A stretch of DNA of 64,000 nt from Lysinibacillus sp. BPa_S21 (GTDB lineage: Bacteria > Bacillota > Bacilli > Bacillales_A > Planococcaceae): assembly GCF_023337795.1 (NCBI RefSeq), contig NZ_JALIRS010000005.1, positions 124,001 to 188,000 of the forward strand, in the 5' to 3' direction. The position numbers were made by a program, and so were the translations under genes. Below the pieces are notes generated by a model, which did not search any database, was not told the DNA's origin, and worked only from the letters and a program-made list of their open reading frames with translations. Shown in pieces: positions 27,859-37,272 of this stretch (positions are counted from its first letter, which is position 1; every line of letters begins with the position of its first letter).

Positions 27859-27887
27859 AAGCTGTTTAATTTTCAGTTAAACAGCTT
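27859..27887 (-). terminator. Terminator for the VOC gene
   Basis: Arms AAGCTGTTTAA (27859-27869) and TTAAACAGCTT (27877-27887); the minus strand continues into TTTATTTATT. Confidence 0.65.
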
Positions 27888-27890
27888 CTC

Positions 27891-27941
27891 GCAGTCTTAG
27901 TCAGGCTTTTAAAATTGCCGCTCCTAAGACTGCATATTTTT
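27891..27941 (+). terminator. Terminator after the LysR gene
   Basis: Arms GCAGTCTTAG (27891-27900) and CTAAGACTGC (27924-27933) followed by a T-run on the plus strand. Confidence 0.75.
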
Positions 27942-27956
27942 TACCTATCGTGAACT

Positions 27957-28352
27957 TTATTTTGCATTTTTGTCTGGTTGATGAATACCGAATAGATTAC
28001 CCTCAGTATCAATATAGTATCCTTGCCAAGCCATTCCCGGTAGAGCATATTTTGGCATTGCAACCGTGCCACCATGCTCAAGAATTTTTGCTTCCGTTAC
28101 ATCATAATTTTCCACACCCATTGTACATGCAAATCCATTTACAGCTTGATTTGGTTCCGGAGAAGCACCTTGACGTTGCATTAAAGCGCCATTTACTCCA
28201 GGTTCTTCTTCATTACCAGTCACTGCACCAAAGTAAGGCATACCTGCATAATCACTCCAATCTTGAAATGACCATCCGAATACCTCTCCATAAAATTCCT
28301 TTGCTCGTTCCATATCACTTACATGAATTTCAAAATGAACTAATCTGCCCAT
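27957..28352 (-). CDS. VOC (glyoxalase/bleomycin resistance) superfamily protein
   Basis: 131 residues after GGAGGG. The fold is seen as two repeats: VHFEIHVSDMERAKEFYGEVFGW at the start and a second half ending in DTEGNLFGIHQ. Metal-ligand-like His/Glu positions are present. VOC proteins cover isomerases, dioxygenases and resistance proteins; no specific activity can be assigned. Confidence 0.88.
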   Translation of the reverse strand: MGRLVHFEIHVSDMERAKEFYGEVFGWSFQDWSDYAGMPYFGAVTGNEEEPGVNGALMQRQGASPEPNQAVNGFACTMGVENYDVTEAKILEHGGTVAMPKYALPGMAWQGYYIDTEGNLFGIHQPDKNAK

Positions 28353-28490
28353 AATACCCTCCTAATAAAGAATTAAATTACTCACTGTGTTTGAGTACAA
28401 TTACTATATATTATTATTACAAAGAATGGAAATAAAAAAAAATTCTATGAAAAATTCCAATGCTTGTTCCCGATTTTGGTTCTATTTCTT

Positions 28491-29384
28491 TTAAATTGGA
28501 GGATTTATAGCATTTAAATAATCTTTTAAATACTGAATAAATGGATGTTCTTCTATATCTGATTTGCGTGTACATATAAATAAACTTTGCTGAATATCTG
28601 CATGTTCTACATACACCCGAGCTAGTTTCCCATTTGTTATACTTTCAGTGACACTGTAGGACGGTGCTAAAGTCATACCGTACCCTGCTTCCACTACTTT
28701 AATCGATTCATGTAAGCCCTGCATTTGAAGTCCTAATTTAGGTAATGGACTGTTAAACGTATAAAAAACGGCCTCCAATAAATCAAGTGTCGAGCTACCA
28801 CGTTCCCGATAAATAAAGTCCTCATTCGATAATTCATAAATGGAGACAGTTTGATTTGCCAAAGAATGCAATGGGTGAACTACAAACCAAAACGGGATAT
28901 CTAGTATTTTTTCAAACTGTAAATCAGGGTGACCCATTTTATTTTGCACGACAAAACCAAGATCTACTTCATAGCTCAGAACTTGCTCTTCCACAGATTT
29001 TACATTGCCTAATGACACGAAAAATTCAATGTGAGGATTAGCAAGCTTATACGCTGCGATCATAGGCGGGAGTATATAGTTTATTGGTATATAGGAAGAA
29101 GCAATATGTAATTTTTCTTCTTTCGCTAAAAATTTTCCGAGCTTTTCATCAATTTGTGCTTCTAAATAAAATAAACGCATTCCTTGCTCATACAAAAACT
29201 TCCCCTCAGGGGTTAATTGAATGCCTCGTCCTTTTCCTTCAATCAATTTTGTCCCTATTTCGCTCTCTAATTTCCGTATTTGAATTGTGACAGCTGGTTG
29301 ACTAAGCAGCATTTTATTGGCTGCTGCGGTAATTCCCCCATGTTTTGCTACATTCGTAAAAATCCTTAACGCATGCAAATTCAT
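28491..29384 (-). CDS. LysR family transcriptional regulator
   Basis: 297 residues from ATG 29384 (spacing 7 from GAAAGGTG; a GTG at 29393 is also in frame). HTH is MNLHALRIFTNVAKHGGIT with LLSQPAVTIQIRKLESEIG, followed by the effector domain. It is divergent from the TauE/SafE exporter at 29489, its probable target, with 104 bp between. Confidence 0.92.
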   Translation of the reverse strand: MNLHALRIFTNVAKHGGITAAANKMLLSQPAVTIQIRKLESEIGTKLIEGKGRGIQLTPEGKFLYEQGMRLFYLEAQIDEKLGKFLAKEEKLHIASSYIPINYILPPMIAAYKLANPHIEFFVSLGNVKSVEEQVLSYEVDLGFVVQNKMGHPDLQFEKILDIPFWFVVHPLHSLANQTVSIYELSNEDFIYRERGSSTLDLLEAVFYTFNSPLPKLGLQMQGLHESIKVVEAGYGMTLAPSYSVTESITNGKLARVYVEHADIQQSLFICTRKSDIEEHPFIQYLKDYLNAINPPI

Positions 29385-29488
29385 TTTATTCACACCTTTC
29401 TATCCATAAATTAAATTTATGAATAAGCAATTATTATATATTTGTTTTATGTATTATTTAGCTGTAATTTAAGTTTAGAGGTGATTTG

Positions 29489-30256
29489 ATGGAAATTTTA
29501 CTACAGGAATGGTTTTCGATAAATGGATTTATCTTATTAACAATTGGCTTACTTGCAGCAATCATTGGTGTTCTTTTCGGCGCTGCAGGTTTTATCTTGT
29601 TGCCTGCCATGTTACTTATTGGCATTCCGGTACATACAACTGTAGCAGTTAATAAATTTGCGACAGGAATTTCTGCTCTATCAAATGTCGTATCATTTGT
29701 AATTAAAGGACATTTATCGTTAAAAAAATTCACATCTTTAATGATGATTGCTAGTTTTGGTGGTGTATTTGGCGCATATTTAGCCACTCGATTATCAGAA
29801 CAAATCATGAATATTGCAGCTTGTATATTCTTAATTTTCTCATTTTTCATCGTACTTTGCAGTAATAAATTTATGGTAAAGGATATAAAAGAAACAGATG
29901 AACAACCAATTAATAAACTCATTCCGTTTGCAGTCTCAATATATGACGGTGGTTTTGGACCAGGCTCAGCTCTAATGAATGTAACCTATCATCTAAAAAA
30001 GCAATATACCTATATAAAAGCAGTTGAGTTAACAAGAATTATTACGTTTTCAAGTTGTACAGGTGCCTTTTTCTTTTACTACTTTACGGGCATTGTTAAT
30101 TGGGGAATCGCCATTCCTGTTTCAATTGGCTCTATTGTTGGCTCGTTCTTAGGTTTAAAGGTCATTCCTTACATCAAAACAAGATGGATTCAAATTTTAT
30201 TACCAATCATTTTTTTCTTACTGATTATTCAGGTCGTATCAGATTTGCTATTATAA
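29489..30256 (+). CDS. TauE/SafE-family membrane exporter
   Basis: 255 residues from ATG 29489 after GAGGTG. Eight hydrophobic segments; the GVLFGAAGFILLPAMLLIGIP and YDGGFGPGSALMNV motifs are the two inverted-repeat loops of the TauE/SafE family. Relatives move sulfite, sulfonates or other anions. Paired with a divergent LysR regulator. Confidence 0.88.
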   Translation: MEILLQEWFSINGFILLTIGLLAAIIGVLFGAAGFILLPAMLLIGIPVHTTVAVNKFATGISALSNVVSFVIKGHLSLKKFTSLMMIASFGGVFGAYLATRLSEQIMNIAACIFLIFSFFIVLCSNKFMVKDIKETDEQPINKLIPFAVSIYDGGFGPGSALMNVTYHLKKQYTYIKAVELTRIITFSSCTGAFFFYYFTGIVNWGIAIPVSIGSIVGSFLGLKVIPYIKTRWIQILLPIIFFLLIIQVVSDLLL

Positions 30257-30378
30257 ATCACGCTATCTGTGCCTCACTTATTGTAAGTTTTATAGTTAAA
30301 TGTCGCAATCATGCAAGAAATCGTTGCTAAATGGGTTTTCTTCAACGTTTTATTGTACAAGTTTCGGTACGCAAAGCA

Positions 30379-30409
30379 AGCGAGAAGGGGCTAACTTCTC
30401 GCTCTTTTA
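30379..30409 (+). terminator. Hairpin terminator below the exporter gene
   Basis: Arms AGCGAGAAG (30379-30387) and CTTCTCGCT (30395-30403) followed by CTTTTATT. Confidence 0.75.
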
Positions 30410-30460
30410 TTCATCAGCAGGTTTAGTATAAACTTTTAGCCCGACCTGAAAAGGTATAGA

Positions 30461-31513
30461 CTAAGATTGGACTTTCATCCAGCGCGCATTTCTCCCTTTT
30501 GAAATAAGTTTAATTTCACCTAATAATTGCAAATCAGTTAATGCTTTACTAATTGTGCTTTCGGCTATATCTGGATAAATGCTTCGAATACAATCTTTTG
30601 TAAAAGGTTGTTGTTGATTATGAATGAAATTCTGAATTCGATCTACCTTCGTTTGTTTACATATTGAATCTAGTACTCTGCTATGTAAATCTTTATAAGC
30701 CTCTAATATAATCATTAAGAACTCTTTTAACCAGAAGTTAATATTATGCCCATTACAATACCAATGCACCGAAGATTTAAAAATGGCTTCATAGTATTCT
30801 ATTTCTCTTTTTTTTATATATTCATCTAAACATACATATTTTACAAATGTATGTCCGCTTTTTACTAAAAGTAATTGCATGAACATTAGTGTTAATCTAC
30901 CATTACCTTGATTAAAAGGGATTATGCAATAAAGATTCAATATAAAACGAGCTATCAATATAAGTGTAGGTAACTCTTTTTTGCGGATTAATAAATTGTA
31001 CTGGTTGCATAATTGTTCTACAGCCTGTGGAATATTTTCTGATGGAAGAGGATGATAACAAATCGTGTGCATCCCATTTTCGGGGATTTCAGGTATTTCT
31101 GGAATGGAAAACGGTTTTTGGCGCCATTTTGCACTATCAGAGGTATGATAATGAATTAATTGAAAATGCAATTCTTGTATAGTTTCTGGACTTATAGAAA
31201 AAGTACAGGATTTTTTATGTACAAGTGTCAATGTTTCATAATAACAATATATCGCATCTTCCGAAATTGATTGGGGTATCCTATCATCTAAAATAAGTTC
31301 TTTTAATCGCTTATTTGAAACTTTTATATCCTTATAAACCGAAATATAGTTTTTTATGTATTGTAGGGGTATAGCGTTTTCAAGGCTAGTGAATATATCC
31401 GGCCTTTGCTCTTTATAAGCTGTCAACATCCCTTTATATTCACTAATTTCACTGACTAAGTTTATTAGTTGCTGATCAATATATCTGTACTGATCTTCGA
31501 AAAAATCCCTCAT
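30461..31513 (-). CDS. Fic-domain protein with degenerate catalytic motif and C-terminal winged helix
   Basis: 350 residues from ATG 31513, eight bases after AGGAGG. The Fic loop near residues 195-206 reads IPFNQGNGRLTL where active Fic enzymes have HPFx(D/E)GNGRxxR. The catalytic His is Ile, the acidic metal ligand is Gln and the last Arg is Leu, while GNGR is kept. A winged-helix domain ends the protein (about 290-348, FTKDCIRSIYPDIAESTISKAL). The nucleotide site may still bind, but AMP transfer is unlikely. Family known: Fic AMPylates or otherwise modifies proteins. This copy may be a regulator or an inactive relic. Confidence 0.82.
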   Translation of the reverse strand: MRDFFEDQYRYIDQQLINLVSEISEYKGMLTAYKEQRPDIFTSLENAIPLQYIKNYISVYKDIKVSNKRLKELILDDRIPQSISEDAIYCYYETLTLVHKKSCTFSISPETIQELHFQLIHYHTSDSAKWRQKPFSIPEIPEIPENGMHTICYHPLPSENIPQAVEQLCNQYNLLIRKKELPTLILIARFILNLYCIIPFNQGNGRLTLMFMQLLLVKSGHTFVKYVCLDEYIKKREIEYYEAIFKSSVHWYCNGHNINFWLKEFLMIILEAYKDLHSRVLDSICKQTKVDRIQNFIHNQQQPFTKDCIRSIYPDIAESTISKALTDLQLLGEIKLISKGRNARWMKVQS

Positions 31514-31870
31514 TTTGTTCCTCCTGTTACTATCTCTTAATGCTCTATTACAATAATATTTATCCCTAATATTATTCGAAATTACCATTCAAATAACATC
31601 CGATTTAATAGAGCTTTTACTTTCTAAAGAAAGAGGATTATATTCTTTTTATTCCAATGGATCTATCGTAAATGGCCTTAGATACTATTGAATATCGGAA
31701 TAGTATCTTCTAAATGTACTGCTATTTTTATTATTTTTGTGACATTTCTGTGTAATTTTCCTATATTTTTATCACATTCATTAATTAGATAACTATTATA
31801 GAATTTTAAATACTTATATCATTCAACCTTTTCCCCTTTTTTTCGTAACCCTGATCTCAAGCAAAACAAA
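31514..31870. other. AT-rich intergenic region upstream of the Fic-like gene
   Basis: No gene, RNA or convincing repeat seen. It contains the start region of the minus-strand Fic-like transcript. Confidence 0.4.
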
Positions 31871-31873
31871 AAA

Positions 31874-31915
31874 CACTCTTGTTTTGGTACAATACTTATA
31901 TCCAAAACAAGAGTG
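31874..31915 (-). terminator. Strong terminator of the CheY-CheC-GGDEF operon
   Basis: A perfect 14-bp stem (31874-31887 with 31902-31915, arm CACTCTTGTTTTGG) is followed on the minus strand by a T-run. It lies 144 bp past the GGDEF gene. Confidence 0.8.
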
Positions 31916-32058
31916 CCATTTATTTGATTACTCCAACACTTTATACTATTTTTATATCAAATCGCTACAATTTTACTACGAAAGTGGGAGAGTTCCCTAA
32001 AAACAGGTCAATTTGTGCCGCTTTACACCAAAATGAAGTTCGGCAATATTCATTAATG

Positions 32059-32955
32059 TTATTTCTTTGCTTTTTGAAGATACATTTGATAATCCGCAAC
32101 ACTTAATAATTGCCTCGCTGTAGTCCCATCTTGTGGAAAACATGCACAGCCAATACTTGCTGAAATGACAATTTGATGTTCCTCAATGATAAACGGCTCT
32201 CGTAATAACTCATGTATTTTGGCTTTATACTGTTCCACCGCATTGGCAGTGGTCATATGTTCAACTAATAACACGAATTCATCTCCGCCAAGTCGTGCAA
32301 AGACTTCCTGCTTTTGAGTAAAATGTTTGCACCGTTCTGCAAACATTTGAAGTAATAAATCCCCCTGTAGATGTCCATATTGGTCATTTACAGCTTTAAA
32401 GCCATTCAAATCTATGAAAAATAGCGAAAATAGCTTAGCCTCTTCTTCGATTAAACGCTCCAAACGGTCCAATACAAATTTTCGATTCGGTAAATTCGTT
32501 AAACTATCATAATAAACAAAGTGCTCCAAGCTTTTGGAAAAATCAACTGAACTTTTTATATGCTTATTTAAGTTTTGAATGCGCTTAAAGTGATTCGATA
32601 CATCATATACTTCTATCATTAAATACGATGTATGCTCTACTTGTATATGTTGAATTAATATATTTTGACGAGGCGGCTTCATCTTCGCACACTTTCTTTC
32701 AACAAAATATTGATGCATTGCTGCTGAACAAAAGCTTTTTTGTTCATCTAGCAAAGCCTTTTCAAACATATAGGCATAAATCTTTTTATCCAAGCGTGGA
32801 ACAACTGTTGTTATAGGTAACCCTTTAACCTCTTCTTCACTTTTACCTGTGTACTTGACTAACCATTTATTCCATAATTGAATGTTCAATTTTTCATCCA
32901 ATAATATAATGCCATTATCTAGCTGATTAACGATCGCTATATATAAATCATTCAT
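32059..32955 (-). CDS. PAS-GGDEF diguanylate cyclase
   Basis: 298 residues from ATG 32955, overlapping the CheC-like gene by 8 bp. A PAS domain occupies about 1-110 (LDNGIILLDEKLNIQLWN), and a GGDEF domain about 145-295 contains the intact LGGDEF active site and FFIDLNGFKAVND. It makes cyclic di-GMP from GTP. An RxxD inhibitory site upstream of GGDEF is not obvious. Co-transcription with CheY- and CheC-like proteins ties it to chemotaxis-style phosphosignalling. Confidence 0.9.
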   Translation of the reverse strand: MNDLYIAIVNQLDNGIILLDEKLNIQLWNKWLVKYTGKSEEEVKGLPITTVVPRLDKKIYAYMFEKALLDEQKSFCSAAMHQYFVERKCAKMKPPRQNILIQHIQVEHTSYLMIEVYDVSNHFKRIQNLNKHIKSSVDFSKSLEHFVYYDSLTNLPNRKFVLDRLERLIEEEAKLFSLFFIDLNGFKAVNDQYGHLQGDLLLQMFAERCKHFTQKQEVFARLGGDEFVLLVEHMTTANAVEQYKAKIHELLREPFIIEEHQIVISASIGCACFPQDGTTARQLLSVADYQMYLQKAKK

Positions 32956-33580
32956 CCAAATCCCTACTAATCTCATCCACTTTTCGAATTAAAAATTCGA
33001 TTGATTCTAATGAAAACTTAATTAAAATGATGCCTAGCACCTTCGAGTTGTCTATATCAAAACTTACATAAAGTAATAATACATTGCTATCCCCTGAGCT
33101 CGTAAGTGTTTTATAAAACTCTCCTGCATTATGTAAAATCACCTGCGGCACATCATACTCAAGCTTCATCTCCATCAGGCTTCCCATACCGCCCATAATG
33201 GAATTTAGAATAATATTACCTATTTCCTTTACAACATCAAAATCCTCATCATTAAATGAAAGCTCTTCATTCTCTTCTGTATACTCTTCCCCTAAGCAAA
33301 GTGCAGTCAAATATTTAATTTGCTCTGCTGGAAAAATAAAATCTGCTCTACCAGAAAAGACATTACCAAACCTTAAAGAGGTAGATAGTACTGTACCATT
33401 TATGACAGGATTCAGCACTTCTTGCTCGCCAGACTTTAATTCATGTAACCCTAGTAACTTTATCTCTGGAACTGACAAAAAAATTCTTTTTTGAAGAATT
33501 TCTGATAATAAGTTAGCTGCCTCGCCCACAAATACATTATACAACTCTTTCAGAATATCCTCTTGTGTAGTTGTCAACAA
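32948..33580 (-). CDS. CheC-family CheY-P phosphatase
   Basis: 210 residues from TTG 33580. Two CheC helices carry the phosphatase signature: DILKELYNVFVGEAANLLSE near the start and VKEIGNIILNSIMGG near 115-130, each with the Glu and Asn of the E-x3-N pattern. In B. subtilis CheC dephosphorylates CheY-P and pairs with CheD. Here it sits between a CheY-like receiver and a diguanylate cyclase instead of in a chemotaxis operon. Confidence 0.85.
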   Translation of the reverse strand: MLTTTQEDILKELYNVFVGEAANLLSEILQKRIFLSVPEIKLLGLHELKSGEQEVLNPVINGTVLSTSLRFGNVFSGRADFIFPAEQIKYLTALCLGEEYTEENEELSFNDEDFDVVKEIGNIILNSIMGGMGSLMEMKLEYDVPQVILHNAGEFYKTLTSSGDSNVLLLYVSFDIDNSKVLGIILIKFSLESIEFLIRKVDEISRDLDE

Positions 33581-33585
33581 CTAAA

Positions 33586-33945
33586 TCACCCTTTTATCAA
33601 TAATTCAATTTCCTTCAGCTTCGCAACATTTATTGGTTTATTAATAAACGCTAACGCTCCAGCAGATAAAACCTCATCACGAACCGCCAATTGCACATCA
33701 GCTGAAAGCACGATAATTTTAGCCGTTGGGTATTTCTCTAGTAATTGTATAATTGCCTCTTGTCCACTCATCTTAGGCATTAATAAATCCATAAATACAA
33801 AATCAGGGAGAAAGGTTGCAAATACTTCAATACATTCAACCCCATCATTTGCTGTTTCATAGACAGCATCCGGGTAAATAGATTTTAATGTTTGGATCGT
33901 TGTTTTTTGAGAAAACTTGGAATCATCTACTACAAGTACTTTCAT
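33586..33945 (-). CDS. CheY-like single-domain response regulator
   Basis: 119 residues, receiver domain only: DDS pocket at the start, phospho-acceptor Asp in FVFMDLLMP (about 54), Ser in IVLSAD and Lys in FINKPIN. No output domain. First gene of the CheY-CheC-GGDEF operon; the stop of this gene is 5 bp from the CheC start. Confidence 0.9.
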   Translation of the reverse strand: MKVLVVDDSKFSQKTTIQTLKSIYPDAVYETANDGVECIEVFATFLPDFVFMDLLMPKMSGQEAIIQLLEKYPTAKIIVLSADVQLAVRDEVLSAGALAFINKPINVAKLKEIELLIKG

Positions 33946-34275
33946 ATTAAAATATATCCCCCGCTTTTAATAAACTGTTTCTTAAAATAATATCATAATT
34001 ATTTATTAATTGGAAAATATTTAATTAGTTCTCTACAAGATTCATATGAATGAAAGAAAGAACTGTTAGAATAAACTTCTAACATAGTACCAGCTTGAAT
34101 TAGACTAAAGACAGTCGTTTCAATATTGACAAGATCAAACATCCCTCTTTGGCTTCTCTTTATCCAGAAAATACACTGATTTACTGATAAACCGTCTCTA
34201 CAGTATTACACTTGGGGTTTTTTGTAACCTTTTTTACTGTAATAAAAAAATTCTTTCTTTCACGAAAGCATTCAA
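33946..34275. other. Intergenic region upstream of the CheY-like operon
   Basis: AT-rich, no gene supported. Presumably holds the operon promoter; I see no clear -10/-35 pair. Confidence 0.4.
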
Positions 34276-34304
34276 AAAGGCTTAGGAATAGCTCCTAAGC
34301 CTTT
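34276..34304 (-). terminator. Terminator after the HAD phosphatase gene
   Basis: Arms AAAGGCTTAGGA (34276-34287) and TCCTAAGCCTTT (34293-34304); the minus strand continues with T residues. Confidence 0.8.
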
Positions 34305-34390
34305 CAAATTTTCTATTACTTTTATAAACCCTTATATTCTAAAAAGGAATCAGAAAATATTTTATAACATAAAACGATATTTTTATTATT

Positions 34391-35116
34391 TTAATCATAT
34401 TTACTCATTAGTTCACGAATCTTCTTCGCTACATCTAAACGTTCAATATTTTCATTCGCATAACTTTTCACATCATTACTCCCCACGCATACACTATGCA
34501 CAGCTTTTTCAAACAAACATTGGTCGTTGCTATCGTTCCCAAAAGCAACAAACTGTTGAATGTTCAGCATACGTAGTCCCCTAACTTTATTAATTCCTAA
34601 AGGGCTAATGTCGACAGCATCCTCAGTTTTGTAGTGTGTGACTACGACTGAGATTGATTGAAGCTCTTTTAACACTTCCTCATTCGCTTGGAATAAAACT
34701 AATTTGCATACTGGTAATAATTGTTCCAAAGGAATATTTGTTGAATTATTTTTATCGATATTGTGATAAATAGGATGCGTAATATCACCAGTATAGGAGT
34801 AATCCCACTGACCATCTGCTAAATATTTTAACTGATGTTGATGAATCAGTGTAATGAGTTTATCTAAAAGTTGTTGTTCAAAATGTTTCACTTTTATTCG
34901 TCCATTATCATATGTAAATGTACCATTTCCTCCGACCAATAGCCCTTCATGAAAATCCTTTGGTATGATAGGTACTAAGTCACGAATAGGTCTTGCTGAG
35001 GCAAAAATCACTTGATGCCCTGCTAATTTTAATTCTTGAAGTGCTTCAATAATTTCTTTATCAATACTTTTACCATCAAAGCAAAGTGTTCCATCTAAAT
35101 CGAATACAAAGTTCAT
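34391..35116 (-). CDS. HAD superfamily Cof-type hydrolase
   Basis: 241 residues. Motif I is FDLDGTL at the N-terminus; motif II is in VIFASARP, a Lys is in GINKVRGL, and motif IV is FGNDSNDQ. The C2-type cap between them marks the Cof subfamily, which dephosphorylates sugar phosphates and cofactors. It is divergent from a Crp-type regulator. Confidence 0.9.
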   Translation of the reverse strand: MNFVFDLDGTLCFDGKSIDKEIIEALQELKLAGHQVIFASARPIRDLVPIIPKDFHEGLLVGGNGTFTYDNGRIKVKHFEQQLLDKLITLIHQHQLKYLADGQWDYSYTGDITHPIYHNIDKNNSTNIPLEQLLPVCKLVLFQANEEVLKELQSISVVVTHYKTEDAVDISPLGINKVRGLRMLNIQQFVAFGNDSNDQCLFEKAVHSVCVGSNDVKSYANENIERLDVAKKIRELMSKYD

Positions 35117-35200
35117 TTGAATCCCTACCTCTTTATTAATTAACTATAACTATATTAAAATGAATAATATTAATACAGGACAGATGTCTCGGAGGAAAAA

Positions 35201-35863
35201 ATGAATCAAAGCCTATTTAAATCTATTTATGACTACACTTTTACACAAGATCTAACTTCATCCCTTATCGTACGTCCTTTTCAACCAAATGAATATATTC
35301 TAAAAGCTGGAGATCAAATAGACGGAATTTATTTTTTACTTTCAGGAAGGTATATGGTATCTAGTTTAGAAGTGACTGGTAAAGAGTTACTATTAAGGTA
35401 CTGCCAACAACCATCGATTATGGGCGATATTGAAATATTTACAGATTGTTTAGTTGTATCAAACTGCATCGCCGTAGAGCCATGTGAGGTTTTAATTATT
35501 CCATTAGAAGTGTACGAAACTCATTTAAAAATTGATAGTAAATTTAATCAATTATTATTGAAAGAGTTAGCATATAAGCTCCTAACTTGCACAATTTCAT
35601 CTAGAGTTAATGCGCTTTCCCCAGTAAATGTACGTTTAGCAGCTTATTTATGTACTGTCGAATCCCCAACACATGTAAATCAATACATAAAAACAAATTC
35701 TTTAGATGATGTTGCCTCATTAATTGGTACTACAAAAAGACATATAAATCGTATCCTAAAAGACTGGACAGAAAAAGGAATTATCAGTCGAGAAGATGAT
35801 GCGATAGAAATTTTGGATTGGTCTAAGATGAAAGAAATTTCTGAAAATGTACGCTTTGAATAA
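35201..35863 (+). CDS. Crp/Fnr family regulator
   Basis: 220 residues after GGAGG. An N-terminal cyclic-nucleotide-binding-like barrel (VRPFQPNEYILKAGDQIDGIYFLLSG) is followed by a C-terminal HTH (DDVASLIGTTKRHINRILKDW). No Fnr-type cysteine cluster is seen. Similar to the YeiL group of global stationary-phase regulators; target genes unknown. Confidence 0.87.
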   Translation: MNQSLFKSIYDYTFTQDLTSSLIVRPFQPNEYILKAGDQIDGIYFLLSGRYMVSSLEVTGKELLLRYCQQPSIMGDIEIFTDCLVVSNCIAVEPCEVLIIPLEVYETHLKIDSKFNQLLLKELAYKLLTCTISSRVNALSPVNVRLAAYLCTVESPTHVNQYIKTNSLDDVASLIGTTKRHINRILKDWTEKGIISREDDAIEILDWSKMKEISENVRFE

Positions 35864-35939
35864 ACTAAATGTTTTTGGAAATATTTTTTATCCATAATAA
35901 AGCTTTCATACTTGGTAACTTCGATTTAGAAGTGATCAT

Positions 35940-36157
35940 ATGAACGCCATCAAAAAAAACTAATTGTAGTTCTATTTGTTCTTTTAATTATTGTTGGCGC
36001 TACTGCCAATAAACTTCATGAAGCTGGCGTTCCAGTCACTGCAGTACGTTTCCAAGGTATCATTCACGATTTCGTGATGCTCAACGCCTTAGCTAATACT
36101 GAAGCTGCACGCGGAGCAATTGATCTTGCCACAACCTGGTTGCGTAAAGGGTTTTAA
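35940..36157 (+). pseudogene. Alpha/beta-hydrolase (HSL-type esterase) remnant
   Basis: A signal-like segment KKLIVVLFVLLIIVGATAN is fused in frame to an esterase tail KLHEAGVPVTAVRFQG followed by IIHDFVMLNALANTEAARGA, ending RKGF stop. The tail contains the catalytic-His region IIHDF of hormone-sensitive-lipase-type esterases. The body of about 250 residues with the nucleophile elbow is gone. The ATG at 35940 is one base out of frame, so both an internal deletion and a frameshift are present. Confidence 0.75.
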
Positions 36158-36212
36158 TAAATCTATCGTTTCGTCACATAGAAACTACTGCAAATAAATA
36201 AAAAAACAAACA

Positions 36213-36246
36213 GATCCACTCAAATAATTGACTATTTGAGTGGATC
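36213..36246. terminator. Perfect 14-bp hairpin
   Basis: Arms GATCCACTCAAATA (36213-36226) and TATTTGAGTGGATC (36233-36246), A-run before it; it separates the esterase remnant from the convergent CPBP gene. Confidence 0.7.
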
Positions 36247-36359
36247 ATATATTTATTCAATCAAACATTTAACTAAAGCCCCTCAATTAAAAGAAGCGTC
36301 TTCACTTACTTTTAGAAGGGTCCATTTACGTGAATTAAATTTATTACCTGTTTTATTCA

Positions 36360-37031
36360 TTAAATAATGGTTACGAAAAAGTTGTGAAGTGCGTGCAATA
36401 TAATAACCGACCATATTGACCCGGTCTTTTTGTACACAAACCCAAAGAGTAAGCCGAGAAAAAGAACATATAAATGCGACCCAAAATGAAAGATTTTTTC
36501 ATCGTAAATCCAAATTGGATAGTGAACCACTAAAAATAATAAAGCTGTTAAAATATTTGCTTTCCAAAAAGTCATTTTTTTATTAATCTCTTGTAAAATC
36601 AATCCCCTAAAAACAATTTCTTCGGCAAGCCCTGCCATAAGAATACCATTAAGGTAATCGTCAAAGGATAATGAAAATTGAAATGATTGCTGATTAATTA
36701 TATAAGTTTCCGAAGTAAAATATAAGCCAACTAACAGTGAAAGAATTACTCCCCAAAATAAACCTTTCTTAACATTTACGTTCATTTTTAAGTAGTCAAA
36801 TGGATTAGTATGTAAATAATATTTTATGTATAACGAAGTTGGAACAATCCAAACGAAACTTTTAACCAATGCCTCTAATAAAGGAGAGATTATTTCACCG
36901 AACGAATAGATGTATTCGATTAACCATAATTCTTTAATTGTCCATACAAAGTAAAAAATGAGTAGAAACCCTATCATTGTTTGTACATCATTATTTTTCA
37001 CTTTATTTTCAAAACTTAATTTAAATGCCAT
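36360..37031 (-). CDS. CPBP family intramembrane metalloprotease
   Basis: 223 residues, about seven TM segments. The Abi/CPBP motifs are present: EEIVFRGLI (about 139-147), an HYPIW histidine motif and a final HALHNF with the third motif's His/Asn. Members cleave membrane substrates or take part in bacteriocin self-immunity. The substrate is unknown. Good GGAGG start. Confidence 0.88.
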   Translation of the reverse strand: MAFKLSFENKVKNNDVQTMIGFLLIFYFVWTIKELWLIEYIYSFGEIISPLLEALVKSFVWIVPTSLYIKYYLHTNPFDYLKMNVNVKKGLFWGVILSLLVGLYFTSETYIINQQSFQFSLSFDDYLNGILMAGLAEEIVFRGLILQEINKKMTFWKANILTALLFLVVHYPIWIYDEKIFHFGSHLYVLFLGLLFGFVYKKTGSIWSVIILHALHNFFVTII

Positions 37032-37272
37032 TTATACCTCCAAAATGCAATACTTCATTGCAATTATACCTAATTATTGAAATCCAGTATAGATTCGGAA
37101 ACTACGAGTTTCAAAAGAATGCTATAACATGTTCATCATTAACTTAAGTAATGTAATAAAAACCTGTGTTTTTATTTTCACTACTGATTAAAGCGAAATT
37201 TTTCAAAACCATCACCAACTTTTTCCCTCTTCATATTCTATAGAATCAGATTTCGAATTGAGGGGGAAACGT

